A stretch of 64,000 nt of DNA from Pseudomonas sp. B28(2017) (lineage in GTDB: Bacteria; Pseudomonadota; Gammaproteobacteria; Pseudomonadales; Pseudomonadaceae), in NCBI RefSeq assembly GCF_002113025.1, contig NZ_NEJH01000001.1:1-64000 (forward strand), written 5' to 3'. Below, in pieces: positions 44,177 to 53,738 of the stretch. The notes under the pieces are model-generated. The model was not told the origin of the DNA and did not search any database. It saw only the letters and a program-made list of their open reading frames with translations. Position numbers and translations under genes: made by a program. Position 1 is the first letter of the stretch; the number at the start of each line of letters is the position of its first letter.

Positions 44177-45104
44177 ACTGCGGGTCGGCGAGCGCCACTG
44201 GTCGGTGGCGGCGGGCAGCAATCTGCTCGATGCGCTGAATCAGAACGGCGTGCCGGTGCCTTACAGTTGCCGCGCCGGCAGTTGCCATGCATGCCTGGTG
44301 CAGTGTGTACAGGGCCTGCCGAGTGACAGCCGGCCGGATGCCCTGAGTGCACAGCAACGTGAGCAGGGCTGGCGGCTGGCGTGCCAGTGCCAGGTGGTCG
44401 AGGACTTGCAGGTGCATGCCTTCGACCCGCAGCTCGATGGCCATCCGGCCGAGGTCGCGGCGGTCGATTGGCTGAGCGCCACGGTGCTGCGTTTGCGGGT
44501 GATCGCGCAGCGTCCATTGCGCTATGGCGCCGGCCAGCACCTGGTGTTGTGGGCGGGCTGCGTGGCGCGCCCGTATTCTCTCGCCAGCCTGCCGCAGGAA
44601 GACCGTTTTCTGGAGTTTCATCTCGATTGCCGCAAGCCCGGGGAATTCAGCGATGCCGCCAGGCAATTGCGCATCGGCGATCCGATCCGTCTGGGGGAAC
44701 TGCGCGGCGGGGCCTTGCATTACGACCCTGACTGGCACGTCCGGCCGTTGTGGCTGATGGCGGCCGGTACCGGATTGGGGCCGTTGTTTGGCGTATTGCG
44801 CGAAGCGCTGCGCCATGATCATCAGGGCGCCATCCGCGTCATTCACCTGGCCCATGATGCCGATGAGCACTACTTGGCCAAACCTCTGCAAGCCATGGCC
44901 GCCAGCCGTCCGAACTTGAGTGTCGAACTGTGGACCCCGGCCGAGTTGCCAGCGGCTTTGGCGCAACTGCGGCTTGTTTCGCGGCAAACCCTGGCCTTAC
45001 TCTGCGGAGCCCCCGACAGTGTCGATGCCTTCGCCCGGCGCCTGTACCTGGCGGGATTGCCGCGCAATCAACTGCTGGCCGATGTGTTCCTGCCCCGTGG
45101 TTGA
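44169..45104 (+). CDS. 2Fe-2S ferredoxin/flavoprotein reductase
   Basis: A 311-residue electron-transfer protein: an N-terminal plant-type ferredoxin domain with C34-x4-C39-x2-C42 and a fourth Cys near 72, followed by a ferredoxin-NAD(P)+ reductase part (FAD site RPYSLAS near 140; NAD(P) site LMAAGTGLGPLFG near 195). It would pass electrons from NAD(P)H to an iron-sulfur centre or an oxygenase partner, but no oxygenase gene is adjacent. The start overlaps the sadC stop by 8 bases, and GGAG precedes it. The enoyl-CoA hydratase gene follows after 29 bases. Confidence 0.86.
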   Translation: MPELRVGERHWSVAAGSNLLDALNQNGVPVPYSCRAGSCHACLVQCVQGLPSDSRPDALSAQQREQGWRLACQCQVVEDLQVHAFDPQLDGHPAEVAAVDWLSATVLRLRVIAQRPLRYGAGQHLVLWAGCVARPYSLASLPQEDRFLEFHLDCRKPGEFSDAARQLRIGDPIRLGELRGGALHYDPDWHVRPLWLMAAGTGLGPLFGVLREALRHDHQGAIRVIHLAHDADEHYLAKPLQAMAASRPNLSVELWTPAELPAALAQLRLVSRQTLALLCGAPDSVDAFARRLYLAGLPRNQLLADVFLPRG

Positions 45105-45133
45105 GCGCTGACTTTTCAGACGCGAGACCTGCC

Positions 45134-45883
45134 ATGACCGATGCCATCCAAGTTGAACGCGAACGCGGCCTGTTGACCCTGCGCCTGCATCGCCCGGACA
45201 AGAAAAACGCCCTGACCCGCGCCATGTACAGCCACCTGGCCGAAGCGTTGAAACAGGCCGACAGCGACCCCGAGATCAACGCCGTGCTGATCACCGGCTC
45301 CGCCGAATGCTTCACCGCTGGCAACGACATCGCCGATTTCATCCAGCAACCGCCGAGCGGCCTCGACAGCCCGGTATTCCAGTTCATGCTCAGCCTGCTT
45401 GAATGCCGCAAACCGGTGATCGCTGCCGTGGCTGGAGCGGCGGTGGGCATTGGCACGACGATGTTGCTGCATTGCGATCTGGTCTACGTCAGCCGTGATG
45501 CACGCTTGCGCATGCCATTCGTCAATCTCGGGTTGTGTCCGGAATTCGGCTCCAGCCTGCTCCTGCCGCGTTTGCTTGGGCATGCCAAAGCGGCGGAACT
45601 GTTGCTGCTCGGTGAGGGTTTCACTGGCGAACAGGCTGCGGCGTGGGGCATTGCGTCCGAGGCGCTGGGCAGTGGCGAAGAGGCCTTGGCCAAGGCGCGG
45701 GAGATGGCGCTGCGCTTCGAATCGCTGCCGCTGGAAGCGGTGCGCATCAGCAAGCAATTGATGAAGGCGCCGGATCGCGAGTTGTTGCGCAAGGTGATCG
45801 AAGAGGAGGGGGCGTTGTTTACCCAGCGGCTGCGCTCGCCGGAAGCGATGGCGGCGTTGTCGGGGTTCATCAAGCGGCAATGA
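45134..45883 (+). CDS. Enoyl-CoA hydratase/isomerase family protein
   Basis: A 249-residue crotonase-fold protein. Oxyanion-hole segments ECFTAGNDIADF (57-68) and AAVGIGTTMLLHCDL, and a catalytic Glu in LGLCPEFGSS. Having one clear catalytic Glu, it may be an isomerase or a hydratase; the acyl-CoA substrate cannot be read from the sequence. It is the third gene in the sadC unit, with a GAGA ribosome site. It has no evident link to c-di-GMP. Confidence 0.87.
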   Translation: MTDAIQVERERGLLTLRLHRPDKKNALTRAMYSHLAEALKQADSDPEINAVLITGSAECFTAGNDIADFIQQPPSGLDSPVFQFMLSLLECRKPVIAAVAGAAVGIGTTMLLHCDLVYVSRDARLRMPFVNLGLCPEFGSSLLLPRLLGHAKAAELLLLGEGFTGEQAAAWGIASEALGSGEEALAKAREMALRFESLPLEAVRISKQLMKAPDRELLRKVIEEEGALFTQRLRSPEAMAALSGFIKRQ

Positions 45884-45907
45884 TTTTTTGGTGACAAGGC
45901 TGGCCTC

Positions 45908-45926
45908 TTCGCGAGCCTGCTCGCGA
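45908..45926. repeat. Partial REP element
   Basis: TCGCGAGCCTGCTCGCGA, the palindromic core of the element without the GTGGGA/TCCCAC ends. It lies between the convergent enoyl-CoA hydratase and pyruvate kinase genes. Confidence 0.55.
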
Positions 45927-45965
45927 TAGCGGTTGTCCAGCCAATACACCTTCAGGATCAGTAAG

Positions 45966-45998
45966 CAAAAAGCCCCGCCATTCACATGGCGAGGCTTT
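45966..45998 (-). terminator. Rho-independent terminator of pykA
   Basis: AAGCCTCGCCA, loop TGTGAA, TGGCGGGGCTT with one G-T pair, then TTTTT on the minus strand. It lies about 20 bases after the pyruvate kinase stop. Confidence 0.9.
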
Positions 45999-46019
45999 CG
46001 TCTTTCAGCAAGCGGTCAC

Positions 46020-47471
<1,452 letters not shown>

Positions 47472-47546
47472 GCAAAGACTCCTGAGTTCAAGCGCTGAGT
47501 GAGGCTACTATGCTCCGATGGTGTAGTCATTGTTCGTCTGCACTAC

Positions 47547-47600
47547 TTTTTTTGAAGAGCTTGGTTTTTTTGAAGAGCTTGGTTTTTTTGAAGAACTTGG
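47547..47600 (+). repeat. Three tandem 18-base repeats
   Basis: Three adjacent copies of TTTTTTTGAAGAGCTTGG (47547-47564, 47565-47582, 47583-47600), the third with A for G at one base. They lie in the pykA-lipoprotein gap. Each copy has a run of seven T, so the array is AT-rich and possibly bent. Copy number could vary between strains. Confidence 0.9.
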
Positions 47601-47697
47601 TTAATGCCTTCTTTATTGAACCAGGCAACTTCTCGATTCTACCGCCTGAAGATTTCCGACCATGGGTCGATACAGGGTTCAAGACAGGAGATCCCCC

Positions 47698-48081
47698 ATG
47701 CGATTCGTGCCCATTGCCGCCCTTGCCCTCAGCGCTCTCAGCGCCACGGGCTGCACCCGTTGGTCGATGAACCATCATTTGAACAATGCCTACAGTGCCT
47801 ATGACCGGGGCAATTGCGAGCAAGTGATGCTCGAACTGTCCAAGGTCGAACGCGACAGCCGCGCGCGGCCTTACGTGTGGCCGGAAGTATCGATGATGCG
47901 TGGCCAGTGCCTGGAACGGCAGAAGATGTTTATCGACGCGGCCCAGACCTACCAGTTCATTATTGCCGCGTATCCGCAAAGCGAATACGCCTACCGCGCC
48001 CACGCCCGCCTGGAAACCTTGCAGAGCCTGGGCCACTACCCGATGCGCAGTGCAGCGGCCGTTAAACCGACGCAGTTCTGA
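47698..48081 (+). CDS. TPR-like lipoprotein
   Basis: A 127-residue lipoprotein: signal MRFVPIAALALSALSATGC with lipobox Cys19, then a helical region resembling TPR repeats (AYSAYDRGNCEQVMLELSKVE; DAAQTYQFIIAAYPQSEYAYRAHARLETL), similar to envelope scaffolds such as YbgF/BamD C-terminal repeats. AGGAG before the ATG at 47698 decides this start. It is probably a periplasmic binding scaffold. A single-gene unit is likely; the gap to the PilZ gene is 232 bases. Confidence 0.78.
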   Translation: MRFVPIAALALSALSATGCTRWSMNHHLNNAYSAYDRGNCEQVMLELSKVERDSRARPYVWPEVSMMRGQCLERQKMFIDAAQTYQFIIAAYPQSEYAYRAHARLETLQSLGHYPMRSAAAVKPTQF

Positions 48082-48313
48082 TGGCGGTAACCCTCTGATC
48101 GCTGGCTCACCGACGGTGGTGAGCTATAGTCGAAGAAACCGGTTCCGGAGCCTTGCCTCTGAACCGGGGCAACACCTGTGACCGGCACAAGCAAGACTCT
48201 GCGCTTCAAGGACTGGCGCACCGGAAGCGGGGAGAGCGGGCAAAGACTTATGGGTACCCGTTCCGAAGCAGTAGTGCGGCTCTGCTTAAGAGCCTTGCAT
48301 AGCGATATTGCAC
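48082..48313 (+). other. 232-base leader region of the PilZ gene
   Basis: No gene seen. It contains CCGGTTC...GAACCGG (about 48141-48168) and GGCTCTGCTTAAGAGCC (about 48276-48293), both able to form hairpins, and a TATAGT that may be a -10 element. The length exceeds what a simple promoter needs. Confidence 0.4.
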
Positions 48314-48673
48314 ATGTACACCGACCGCCGAATCGAGCGGCATCAACTGCCGTGCTTCCTGAAAGTGTTCAACGGCATCAACGACAAACCCATCGGATTT
48401 CTGGGCAACGTCTCTGAAGACGGGCTGATGCTCATCAGCCAGTTGCCGATGATGATCGGTGTGGACTTCAACCTGCGCCTGAAAATTCCCGCCAACGAAG
48501 GTGGCCAGCGGATCATCGATCTGCAAGCCTGTTGCCTGTGGTGCCACGAAGACGTGACCCCCCAACATTACGACGCCGGGTTCAGCCTGCAACGGGCACC
48601 GCCGGAGTATGGGCAACTGGTGGAGGCGCTGAGGCAGTACTTCAGTTTTCTGCCCTTGCCGGCTTCGGCTTGA
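48314..48673 (+). CDS. PilZ-domain c-di-GMP receptor
   Basis: A 119-residue single-domain PilZ protein. RRIER (5-9) and NVSEDG (33-38) give the two c-di-GMP-binding motifs RxxxR and (D/N)xSxxG, both intact, so it should bind the messenger. The ATG at 48314 was chosen over a TTG two codons earlier. No output domain is attached, so it acts through an unknown partner. Its stop faces the DUF58 gene stop across 37 bases. By position it may match PAO1 PA4324 (recalled). Confidence 0.85.
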   Translation: MYTDRRIERHQLPCFLKVFNGINDKPIGFLGNVSEDGLMLISQLPMMIGVDFNLRLKIPANEGGQRIIDLQACCLWCHEDVTPQHYDAGFSLQRAPPEYGQLVEALRQYFSFLPLPASA

Positions 48674-48710
48674 TCTCACCGGGAAACCGATGGTGAATGA
48701 TTGCTCAGGC

Positions 48711-50039
48711 TCAAACTCCAGTTCTTTTCCAGCCCAGGTACCGAGTCACCAACTCTGCCCCCAACTCGGCGGGCCGCACATCCATCACCAGTACTCCATG
48801 AGCGTTCAAGCGCTCATGGAGTTCGGCGCGTGCATTCAGGTAGTCCACGGTCCCGCAATAGGCCAGCGCCTCGGGCAAAGTCTGCACAGGTGACTGACGC
48901 AGGGTGTCTAGAACGTCTTCGCGCAGGCTCGCGACCAGCACCTGATGCTGCTGGCTCAGGCGGTTGACGGCCGGAAGCAATTCATCGTCGTGCTCATCCC
49001 GAAGGTTGGTTACCAGCACCACCAGCGCCCGGCGTTTTTGCCGTGCCAGCAGTTGCGTTACCGCCGCTTGATAGTCGGCGCTGCGTCGAGTGCTGTTCAA
49101 GTCATAAACGCTGTTGAGCAGTGTGTTGAGGTGGTTGGTGCCTTTTACCGGCCCAAGGTAGCGCGGCTGTTCGCTGGCAAAGGTACTCAGGCCCACCGCG
49201 TCGCCTTGGCGTAGCGCGACGTAGCTGAGCAACAAACAGGCGTTGAGGGCGTGGTCGAAGTGCGACAGCTCATCATCCTGGCTGCGCATATGCCGGCCGC
49301 AGTCGAGCATGAAGATGATCTGCTGGTCGCGCTCGTCCTGGTACTCCCGGGCAATCGGTGTGCGCTGGCGGGCGGTGGCTTTCCAGTCGATCTGGCGCAG
49401 GCTGTCGCCCTCGCGAAATTCGCGTAATTGATGGAACTCCAGGCCCAGGCCCCGTCGTTGTTTCTGGCGTACGCCAAGCTGGCTGAGCCAGTTATCCACC
49501 GCCAGCAATTGCCCTTCATAGAGACGGGCGAAGTCGGGGTAGACGCGGGTGGCGTCGGGCAGCTCGAGCAAGCGTCTGTCCGACCAGAGCCCCAAGGGAC
49601 TTGGCAGGTTGATTTCACAGCGTTCGAAGCTGAAATGGCCGCGTTTGAGCGGACGCAGGCGATAACCGCACAGGCTGTGCTGGCCGGGTTGCAGCTCGAC
49701 CGTCAGAGGCAGGTTTTCAAAGCTCAGGCCCGCTGGCACATGGTCGAAGACTTGCACGTTCAGCGGTTGGGCAAAGTCGTGTTCAAGGGTCAGTTGCACC
49801 TCGCTCCATCGGCCCAACGCCAGGCTGCCGGGCAACTGGCGCTTCAGCCGGGGCGATGGCAGGCGCTTCACGCGAACAGCATCCAACAGGGACAGGGCCA
49901 GCAGCGCCAGGAGCAACCCCCAGTTGATCGCCATGAGATTCGCCGGAACCGTGAACTCCAGTGCTTGCAATGTGCCCGACACAATGCCGCAGGCCAGCAG
50001 GATCAGCAGCCAGACGAGCATCAGGCGCGACGGTTTCAC
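48711..50039 (-). CDS. DUF58 protein of the MoxR operon
   Basis: A 442-residue membrane protein with two TM helices (about 6-24 and 37-53) and a cytoplasmic part. The DUF58 core is FHQLREFREGDSLRQIDWK (202-220), and a vWA-like region follows with FMLDCGRHMRS where the MIDAS motif would be; it is incomplete (D246, no DxSxS). Such proteins are typical partners of MoxR ATPases. The GTG at 50039 overlaps the MoxR stop by 4 bases. It is the last gene of the six-gene operon. Role: unknown; probable assembly or stress-related membrane complex. Confidence 0.85.
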   Translation of the reverse strand: MKPSRLMLVWLLILLACGIVSGTLQALEFTVPANLMAINWGLLLALLALSLLDAVRVKRLPSPRLKRQLPGSLALGRWSEVQLTLEHDFAQPLNVQVFDHVPAGLSFENLPLTVELQPGQHSLCGYRLRPLKRGHFSFERCEINLPSPLGLWSDRRLLELPDATRVYPDFARLYEGQLLAVDNWLSQLGVRQKQRRGLGLEFHQLREFREGDSLRQIDWKATARQRTPIAREYQDERDQQIIFMLDCGRHMRSQDDELSHFDHALNACLLLSYVALRQGDAVGLSTFASEQPRYLGPVKGTNHLNTLLNSVYDLNSTRRSADYQAAVTQLLARQKRRALVVLVTNLRDEHDDELLPAVNRLSQQHQVLVASLREDVLDTLRQSPVQTLPEALAYCGTVDYLNARAELHERLNAHGVLVMDVRPAELGAELVTRYLGWKRTGV

Positions 50040-51037
50040 AGGCGCGGCGCCGGCACTTGGTCGAGCATCTGCTGGAGTACCTGGTCGACATCCAGGCCCT
50101 CGATATCCAGCTCCGGCGCGATGCGCACACGATGACGCAGCACGGCCAGGGCGCAACCCTTGATGTCATCCGGAATCACGAACTCACCACCGCGCAGCAG
50201 CGCACGAGCCCGGGCACATCGCACCAGCGCGATGGACGCGCGTGGCCCGGCGCCGAGGATCAAGCCGGGCCAATTGCGGGTGGAGCGGGCCAGGCGCACG
50301 GCGTAATCGAGCACCTGATCGTCCAGCGGCAGGTCGCTGGCGATACGTTGCAGGGCCAGTACATCCTTGGCCTGCAATAACGTGCGCATCGGTTGAACAT
50401 CGAGCATGTCGGCCCGGGTCGAGCGGCTGACCTGACGAACCATGTTCAGCTCTTGCTCGGCGTCGGGATAATCCATGCGCACCTTGAGCATGAAACGGTC
50501 AAGTTCGGCCTCCGGCAACGGGTAAGTGCCTTCCTGTTCGATCGGGTTCTGCGTGGCGAGCACCATGAACGGTTGTGCAATCGGCAATGGACGCCCTTCG
50601 AGGGTGACTTGCCGTTCCTGCATGGCTTCGAGCAGCGCCGCCTGGGTTTTCGCCGGGGCGCGGTTGATTTCGTCGGCCAACAACAGGTTGGTGAACAGCG
50701 GGCCTTTGCGCAGTTTGAATTGCTCGGTCTGCAAGTCGTACACCGCGTGGCCGGTGACGTCGCTGGGCATCAGGTCCGGGGTGAACTGGATGCGCGCAAA
50801 CTCGCCGCCGAAACAGCGGGCGAGGGCGCGCACCAGCAGGGTCTTGCCCAAACCCGGTACGCCTTCGAGCAGCACATGACCGCCCGCGATCAGCGCGGTC
50901 AGGACGTCGTCGATCACGCTGTCCTGGCCGATCAAGGCTTTTTGCAGTTCATTGCGTACGGCCTGCGCCAGGTGGCTGGCACGCTGACGTTGTTGAGCGG
51001 CATGGCTCGGTACGTCGGGCTCGATCGGTTGACTCAT
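50036..51037 (-). CDS. MoxR-family AAA+ ATPase
   Basis: A 333-residue AAA+ ATPase. Walker A GVPGLGKT (59-66), Walker B LLADEINR (118-125), sensor regions ATQNPIEQEGTYPLPEAELDRF. MoxR ATPases act like chaperones that remodel or mature protein complexes, often with vWA/DUF58 proteins. The ATG at 51037 overlaps the DUF4350 stop by 4 bases. By position it may match PA4322 (recalled). The substrates in this operon would be the adjacent membrane proteins, an inference. Confidence 0.9.
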   Translation of the reverse strand: MSQPIEPDVPSHAAQQRQRASHLAQAVRNELQKALIGQDSVIDDVLTALIAGGHVLLEGVPGLGKTLLVRALARCFGGEFARIQFTPDLMPSDVTGHAVYDLQTEQFKLRKGPLFTNLLLADEINRAPAKTQAALLEAMQERQVTLEGRPLPIAQPFMVLATQNPIEQEGTYPLPEAELDRFMLKVRMDYPDAEQELNMVRQVSRSTRADMLDVQPMRTLLQAKDVLALQRIASDLPLDDQVLDYAVRLARSTRNWPGLILGAGPRASIALVRCARARALLRGGEFVIPDDIKGCALAVLRHRVRIAPELDIEGLDVDQVLQQMLDQVPAPRL

Positions 51038-52197
51038 AGGGCATTCCTCAAGGATTGCAGGTGTGCGACCTGACGGCTGAATTCAACGCTGGAAAGCCGT
51101 TGCTGCGGTCGCGGGCTCATGGCCTGGCTGATAGCGCGTGTGGGTTGGCCGGTCAGGCGTGCGAGCACCAGCCACTGTTCGGCAACACCGAGCTTTTCAA
51201 AGCCGGGATGGCGACGCCGCACGCGCCGCAGGATGTCTTGCTGCAAGGCCTGCAGCAGGCCGGCCTGACCATTGCGGCGCAACAGGAAATCGGCACTGGC
51301 GCGCAGGTGCTCCTGCAGTTGCCGGCGTGCTTTCGGCGCCGGTTCCTGCAGTGGTCCCTGCCGCACGCCAAAGTGCCAGAAACCCAGGCCGATCAAGGCG
51401 AGCAGTGCAACCAGTGCCTGGGGAAAATAACGCAGCAGCAAGGTCGGCAGGCTGTCGTGATCGGTGTTGAAGATCAGTGTCACGTGGGTGTCGGCGGTCA
51501 GGTACCAGAGCAGCCAGGCATTGTCGTACTGGCCGATGGCCGAGGTTTTCCACAAGTCGGCATCGGTGACCACGATGATCGAGCCGAGCCCGTGATCGAG
51601 CTGCATCATGTGCGTGGCCTTGGCGCTGTTGGCCCAGGCCAGGGCGAGGTTTTTCGGGTCTTCGAGATGGAACGCCGTATCGAAACCGGCATAGGCCGGG
51701 GCTTCTTCGCCTTCCAGGTAAAGCTTGGTCAGTTGCGGGTACGGATCTTCGCCGACGTTGGGTGGCGGTGCCTTGAGGTCCTTGCTCAGGAGCTGGTGAA
51801 CTTGCACCCGATCGAGCAGCAGGTCGTTGCTGTGGCCGAGTTTTTCATCCCACAGCGACTCAGCGACGAACAGAAGCCGCCCACCGGCCCGGGTCCAGTT
51901 CATCACTTGGTCGACCAGCCGTGGGCTCATATTGTAGCGGTCACCGAGCAGCAGCAGGCTGTGTTGATGCGGGTCGAGGCTGCGCAGGATGTCGAGGCCA
52001 TTGGCGTGGTCGACGCTCAGGCCTTGCTTGCGCAGGAAGAGCTCCGCCGCCAGATAAGGGTTGGCCTTGGCTTCGGGGGAGGGACCGTGGTCGATTTCGC
52101 TCTGGTAGGGGATTGCCTTGAGGTACAGATAAACACTCAACGCAGCCACCAACACGGCGATCAATGCCCCGGCTATCGCCCCCCGGCGCCGACTCAA
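51034..52197 (-). CDS. DUF4350 membrane protein
   Basis: A 387-residue protein of unknown function. TM1 about 8-27, an extracytoplasmic DUF4350 domain (about 40-250) that resembles a Rossmann-like or GATase-like fold (LLLLGDRYNMSPRLVDQVMNW; GRLLFVAES), TM2 about 262-280, and a cytoplasmic tail with basic coils. The ATG at 52197 overlaps the DUF4129 stop by four bases. Its family often sits in MoxR/DUF58/DUF4129 operons. The role is not known. Confidence 0.8.
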   Translation of the reverse strand: MSRRRGAIAGALIAVLVAALSVYLYLKAIPYQSEIDHGPSPEAKANPYLAAELFLRKQGLSVDHANGLDILRSLDPHQHSLLLLGDRYNMSPRLVDQVMNWTRAGGRLLFVAESLWDEKLGHSNDLLLDRVQVHQLLSKDLKAPPPNVGEDPYPQLTKLYLEGEEAPAYAGFDTAFHLEDPKNLALAWANSAKATHMMQLDHGLGSIIVVTDADLWKTSAIGQYDNAWLLWYLTADTHVTLIFNTDHDSLPTLLLRYFPQALVALLALIGLGFWHFGVRQGPLQEPAPKARRQLQEHLRASADFLLRRNGQAGLLQALQQDILRRVRRRHPGFEKLGVAEQWLVLARLTGQPTRAISQAMSPRPQQRLSSVEFSRQVAHLQSLRNAL

Positions 52198-53738
52198 CGG
52201 ACAGCCTCCGAGCCGAACAGGATACGCCAGCCGTTACACAGTTCCTGCTGCACTTGGGCGGGTGGCAGACGATGACCGTAGGCCATGTTTTGCCAGTGCC
52301 CGGTGAGATCTTTGCTGTACGCCAGCAGGGCCGGTCGCTGTAACAGCTCAACGCGCCGAAGTACCTGGCCTTCGGTGTCGGCGGCCTTGAGTGCGATGTT
52401 GAAATCATGCAACAGGCGGCTGAGCAGGGCGCGATAAAGCAAGCCGAGGGCTTCGCGCGGATGGGTCTGCCAGAGACTTTCAGCGCTGGTGGCGATGTCG
52501 GTGGGCAGGGACTCGGGCTTGAGGTCCAGGCCGAATGCCTGCTGCGGTAACGGTCGCGTGTTTTTTATGTCGAGGGGCGGTCGACGGCTGACAAATGCTT
52601 GCAACCAGTCGCGATAGCGCCAGATCAACAGGCCGAGGGCTCCGATGACGGTGCCCCACAGCACGATTTCAATCAGGCTCGCCAATACCCCGAAGCGCTG
52701 CCCCTCAAGCAGCTTCAGCAGGGTCTTCAACCATTGCGGTGTCTTGCCGTCGTCCCGGGCTTCAGCGCTTGGCTGGTCTTCGCCAAAGCGGTAGCGCGTC
52801 ACTGTTTCCCGGTTCTTGAAGGGCGGCTGTTCGAGGATCATCTTGATGCTGTCCCTGGAGGCTCGACTGGTCAGGGGCTGGTCCAGCAAGCGTGGGCTGT
52901 CGGGTGACATGGCCGGTTCGGCGGCCCACACGCTGTGTGTGGTTGGCATCAGCAATATCACGGCGATCAACAGGGCAGCGCCTGCGCTGGTGAGGCGCTG
53001 GCGCATGCGGCGAAACACCAGTTCGATATCCCAGGCCTCCAGCACGGTGCGCCGGTTCAGGTAAAGGCTGAAACCGCAGGCGACATGGATCGGTTCCCAG
53101 ACCACCAGCACCAGTGCATAAAAGGCGTTGGTCAGATGTTCCAGCCAACGCCAGTCCTGGCTGGCCGCAGAGATCAGCGACTGCCAGCTCCAGTCGAGCG
53201 CGACCTGTTGTGGCAGCAAAAGATAGAACAACACCATCAAGCCGATCCACAACGCGCCTTCCAGGTGCGCGCCGATGATCGTCAGCCAGCGCGCGGCGCC
53301 GGTGTCTCGCTGCAACAGCACCTGTAGACGCTGTTGCCGTTGCGGACCTTTGAGGCCTTCGAGTTGCACCACCGGCATCACGAAACTGCGATGCAGACTC
53401 AGGCGTCGCCAGGTCAGGCTGGCCAGCAATTGCGGTTTGAGCAGGCGTGGCCATTGGTGCAGGGCCTGCTTGAGCGTGGGCGTTTCACCGAACATGGCTT
53501 TGGACAGAATGTACAAGGGCAGGCGTTCGTACGCCGGCTTCAGCCACCAGAAAATGAACACGGCGAGAGAGGGGGAATCCCAGAATCCCCAACTGAGCAG
53601 CGCGAAAACGGGAAAGGTGACCATGGCCCAACTGGTCATCAACAGGCGTCGGTGGCGCTGGCTCAGGAGCACGCCGAGGTCCATGGCTTCCCAGGTCGAG
53701 CGCGGGCGAATCACCACCGTGGCGTCACTCAGGTGCAT
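52194..53738 (-). CDS. DUF4129 membrane protein
   Basis: A 514-residue protein. Four or more TM helices in the N-terminal half (about 37-70, 140-170, 195-215, 250-275), then an extracytoplasmic stretch, a further TM near 350-370, and the C-terminal DUF4129 domain (about 420-514, EALGLLYRALLSRLLHDFNIALKAADTEGQ). DUF4129 is frequently fused to or placed beside transglutaminase-like proteins, but no transglutaminase gene is present here. The ATG at 53738 is preceded by GGACG; an ATG six codons earlier is also possible. It overlaps the SpoIIM-like gene by 14 bases. Confidence 0.78.
   Translation of the reverse strand: MHLSDATVVIRPRSTWEAMDLGVLLSQRHRRLLMTSWAMVTFPVFALLSWGFWDSPSLAVFIFWWLKPAYERLPLYILSKAMFGETPTLKQALHQWPRLLKPQLLASLTWRRLSLHRSFVMPVVQLEGLKGPQRQQRLQVLLQRDTGAARWLTIIGAHLEGALWIGLMVLFYLLLPQQVALDWSWQSLISAASQDWRWLEHLTNAFYALVLVVWEPIHVACGFSLYLNRRTVLEAWDIELVFRRMRQRLTSAGAALLIAVILLMPTTHSVWAAEPAMSPDSPRLLDQPLTSRASRDSIKMILEQPPFKNRETVTRYRFGEDQPSAEARDDGKTPQWLKTLLKLLEGQRFGVLASLIEIVLWGTVIGALGLLIWRYRDWLQAFVSRRPPLDIKNTRPLPQQAFGLDLKPESLPTDIATSAESLWQTHPREALGLLYRALLSRLLHDFNIALKAADTEGQVLRRVELLQRPALLAYSKDLTGHWQNMAYGHRLPPAQVQQELCNGWRILFGSEAVR

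Noticed and set aside
48314..48673. A c-di-GMP riboswitch in the PilZ leader
   Set aside because: The conserved sequence blocks of the known c-di-GMP riboswitch classes were not seen; only generic hairpins are present.
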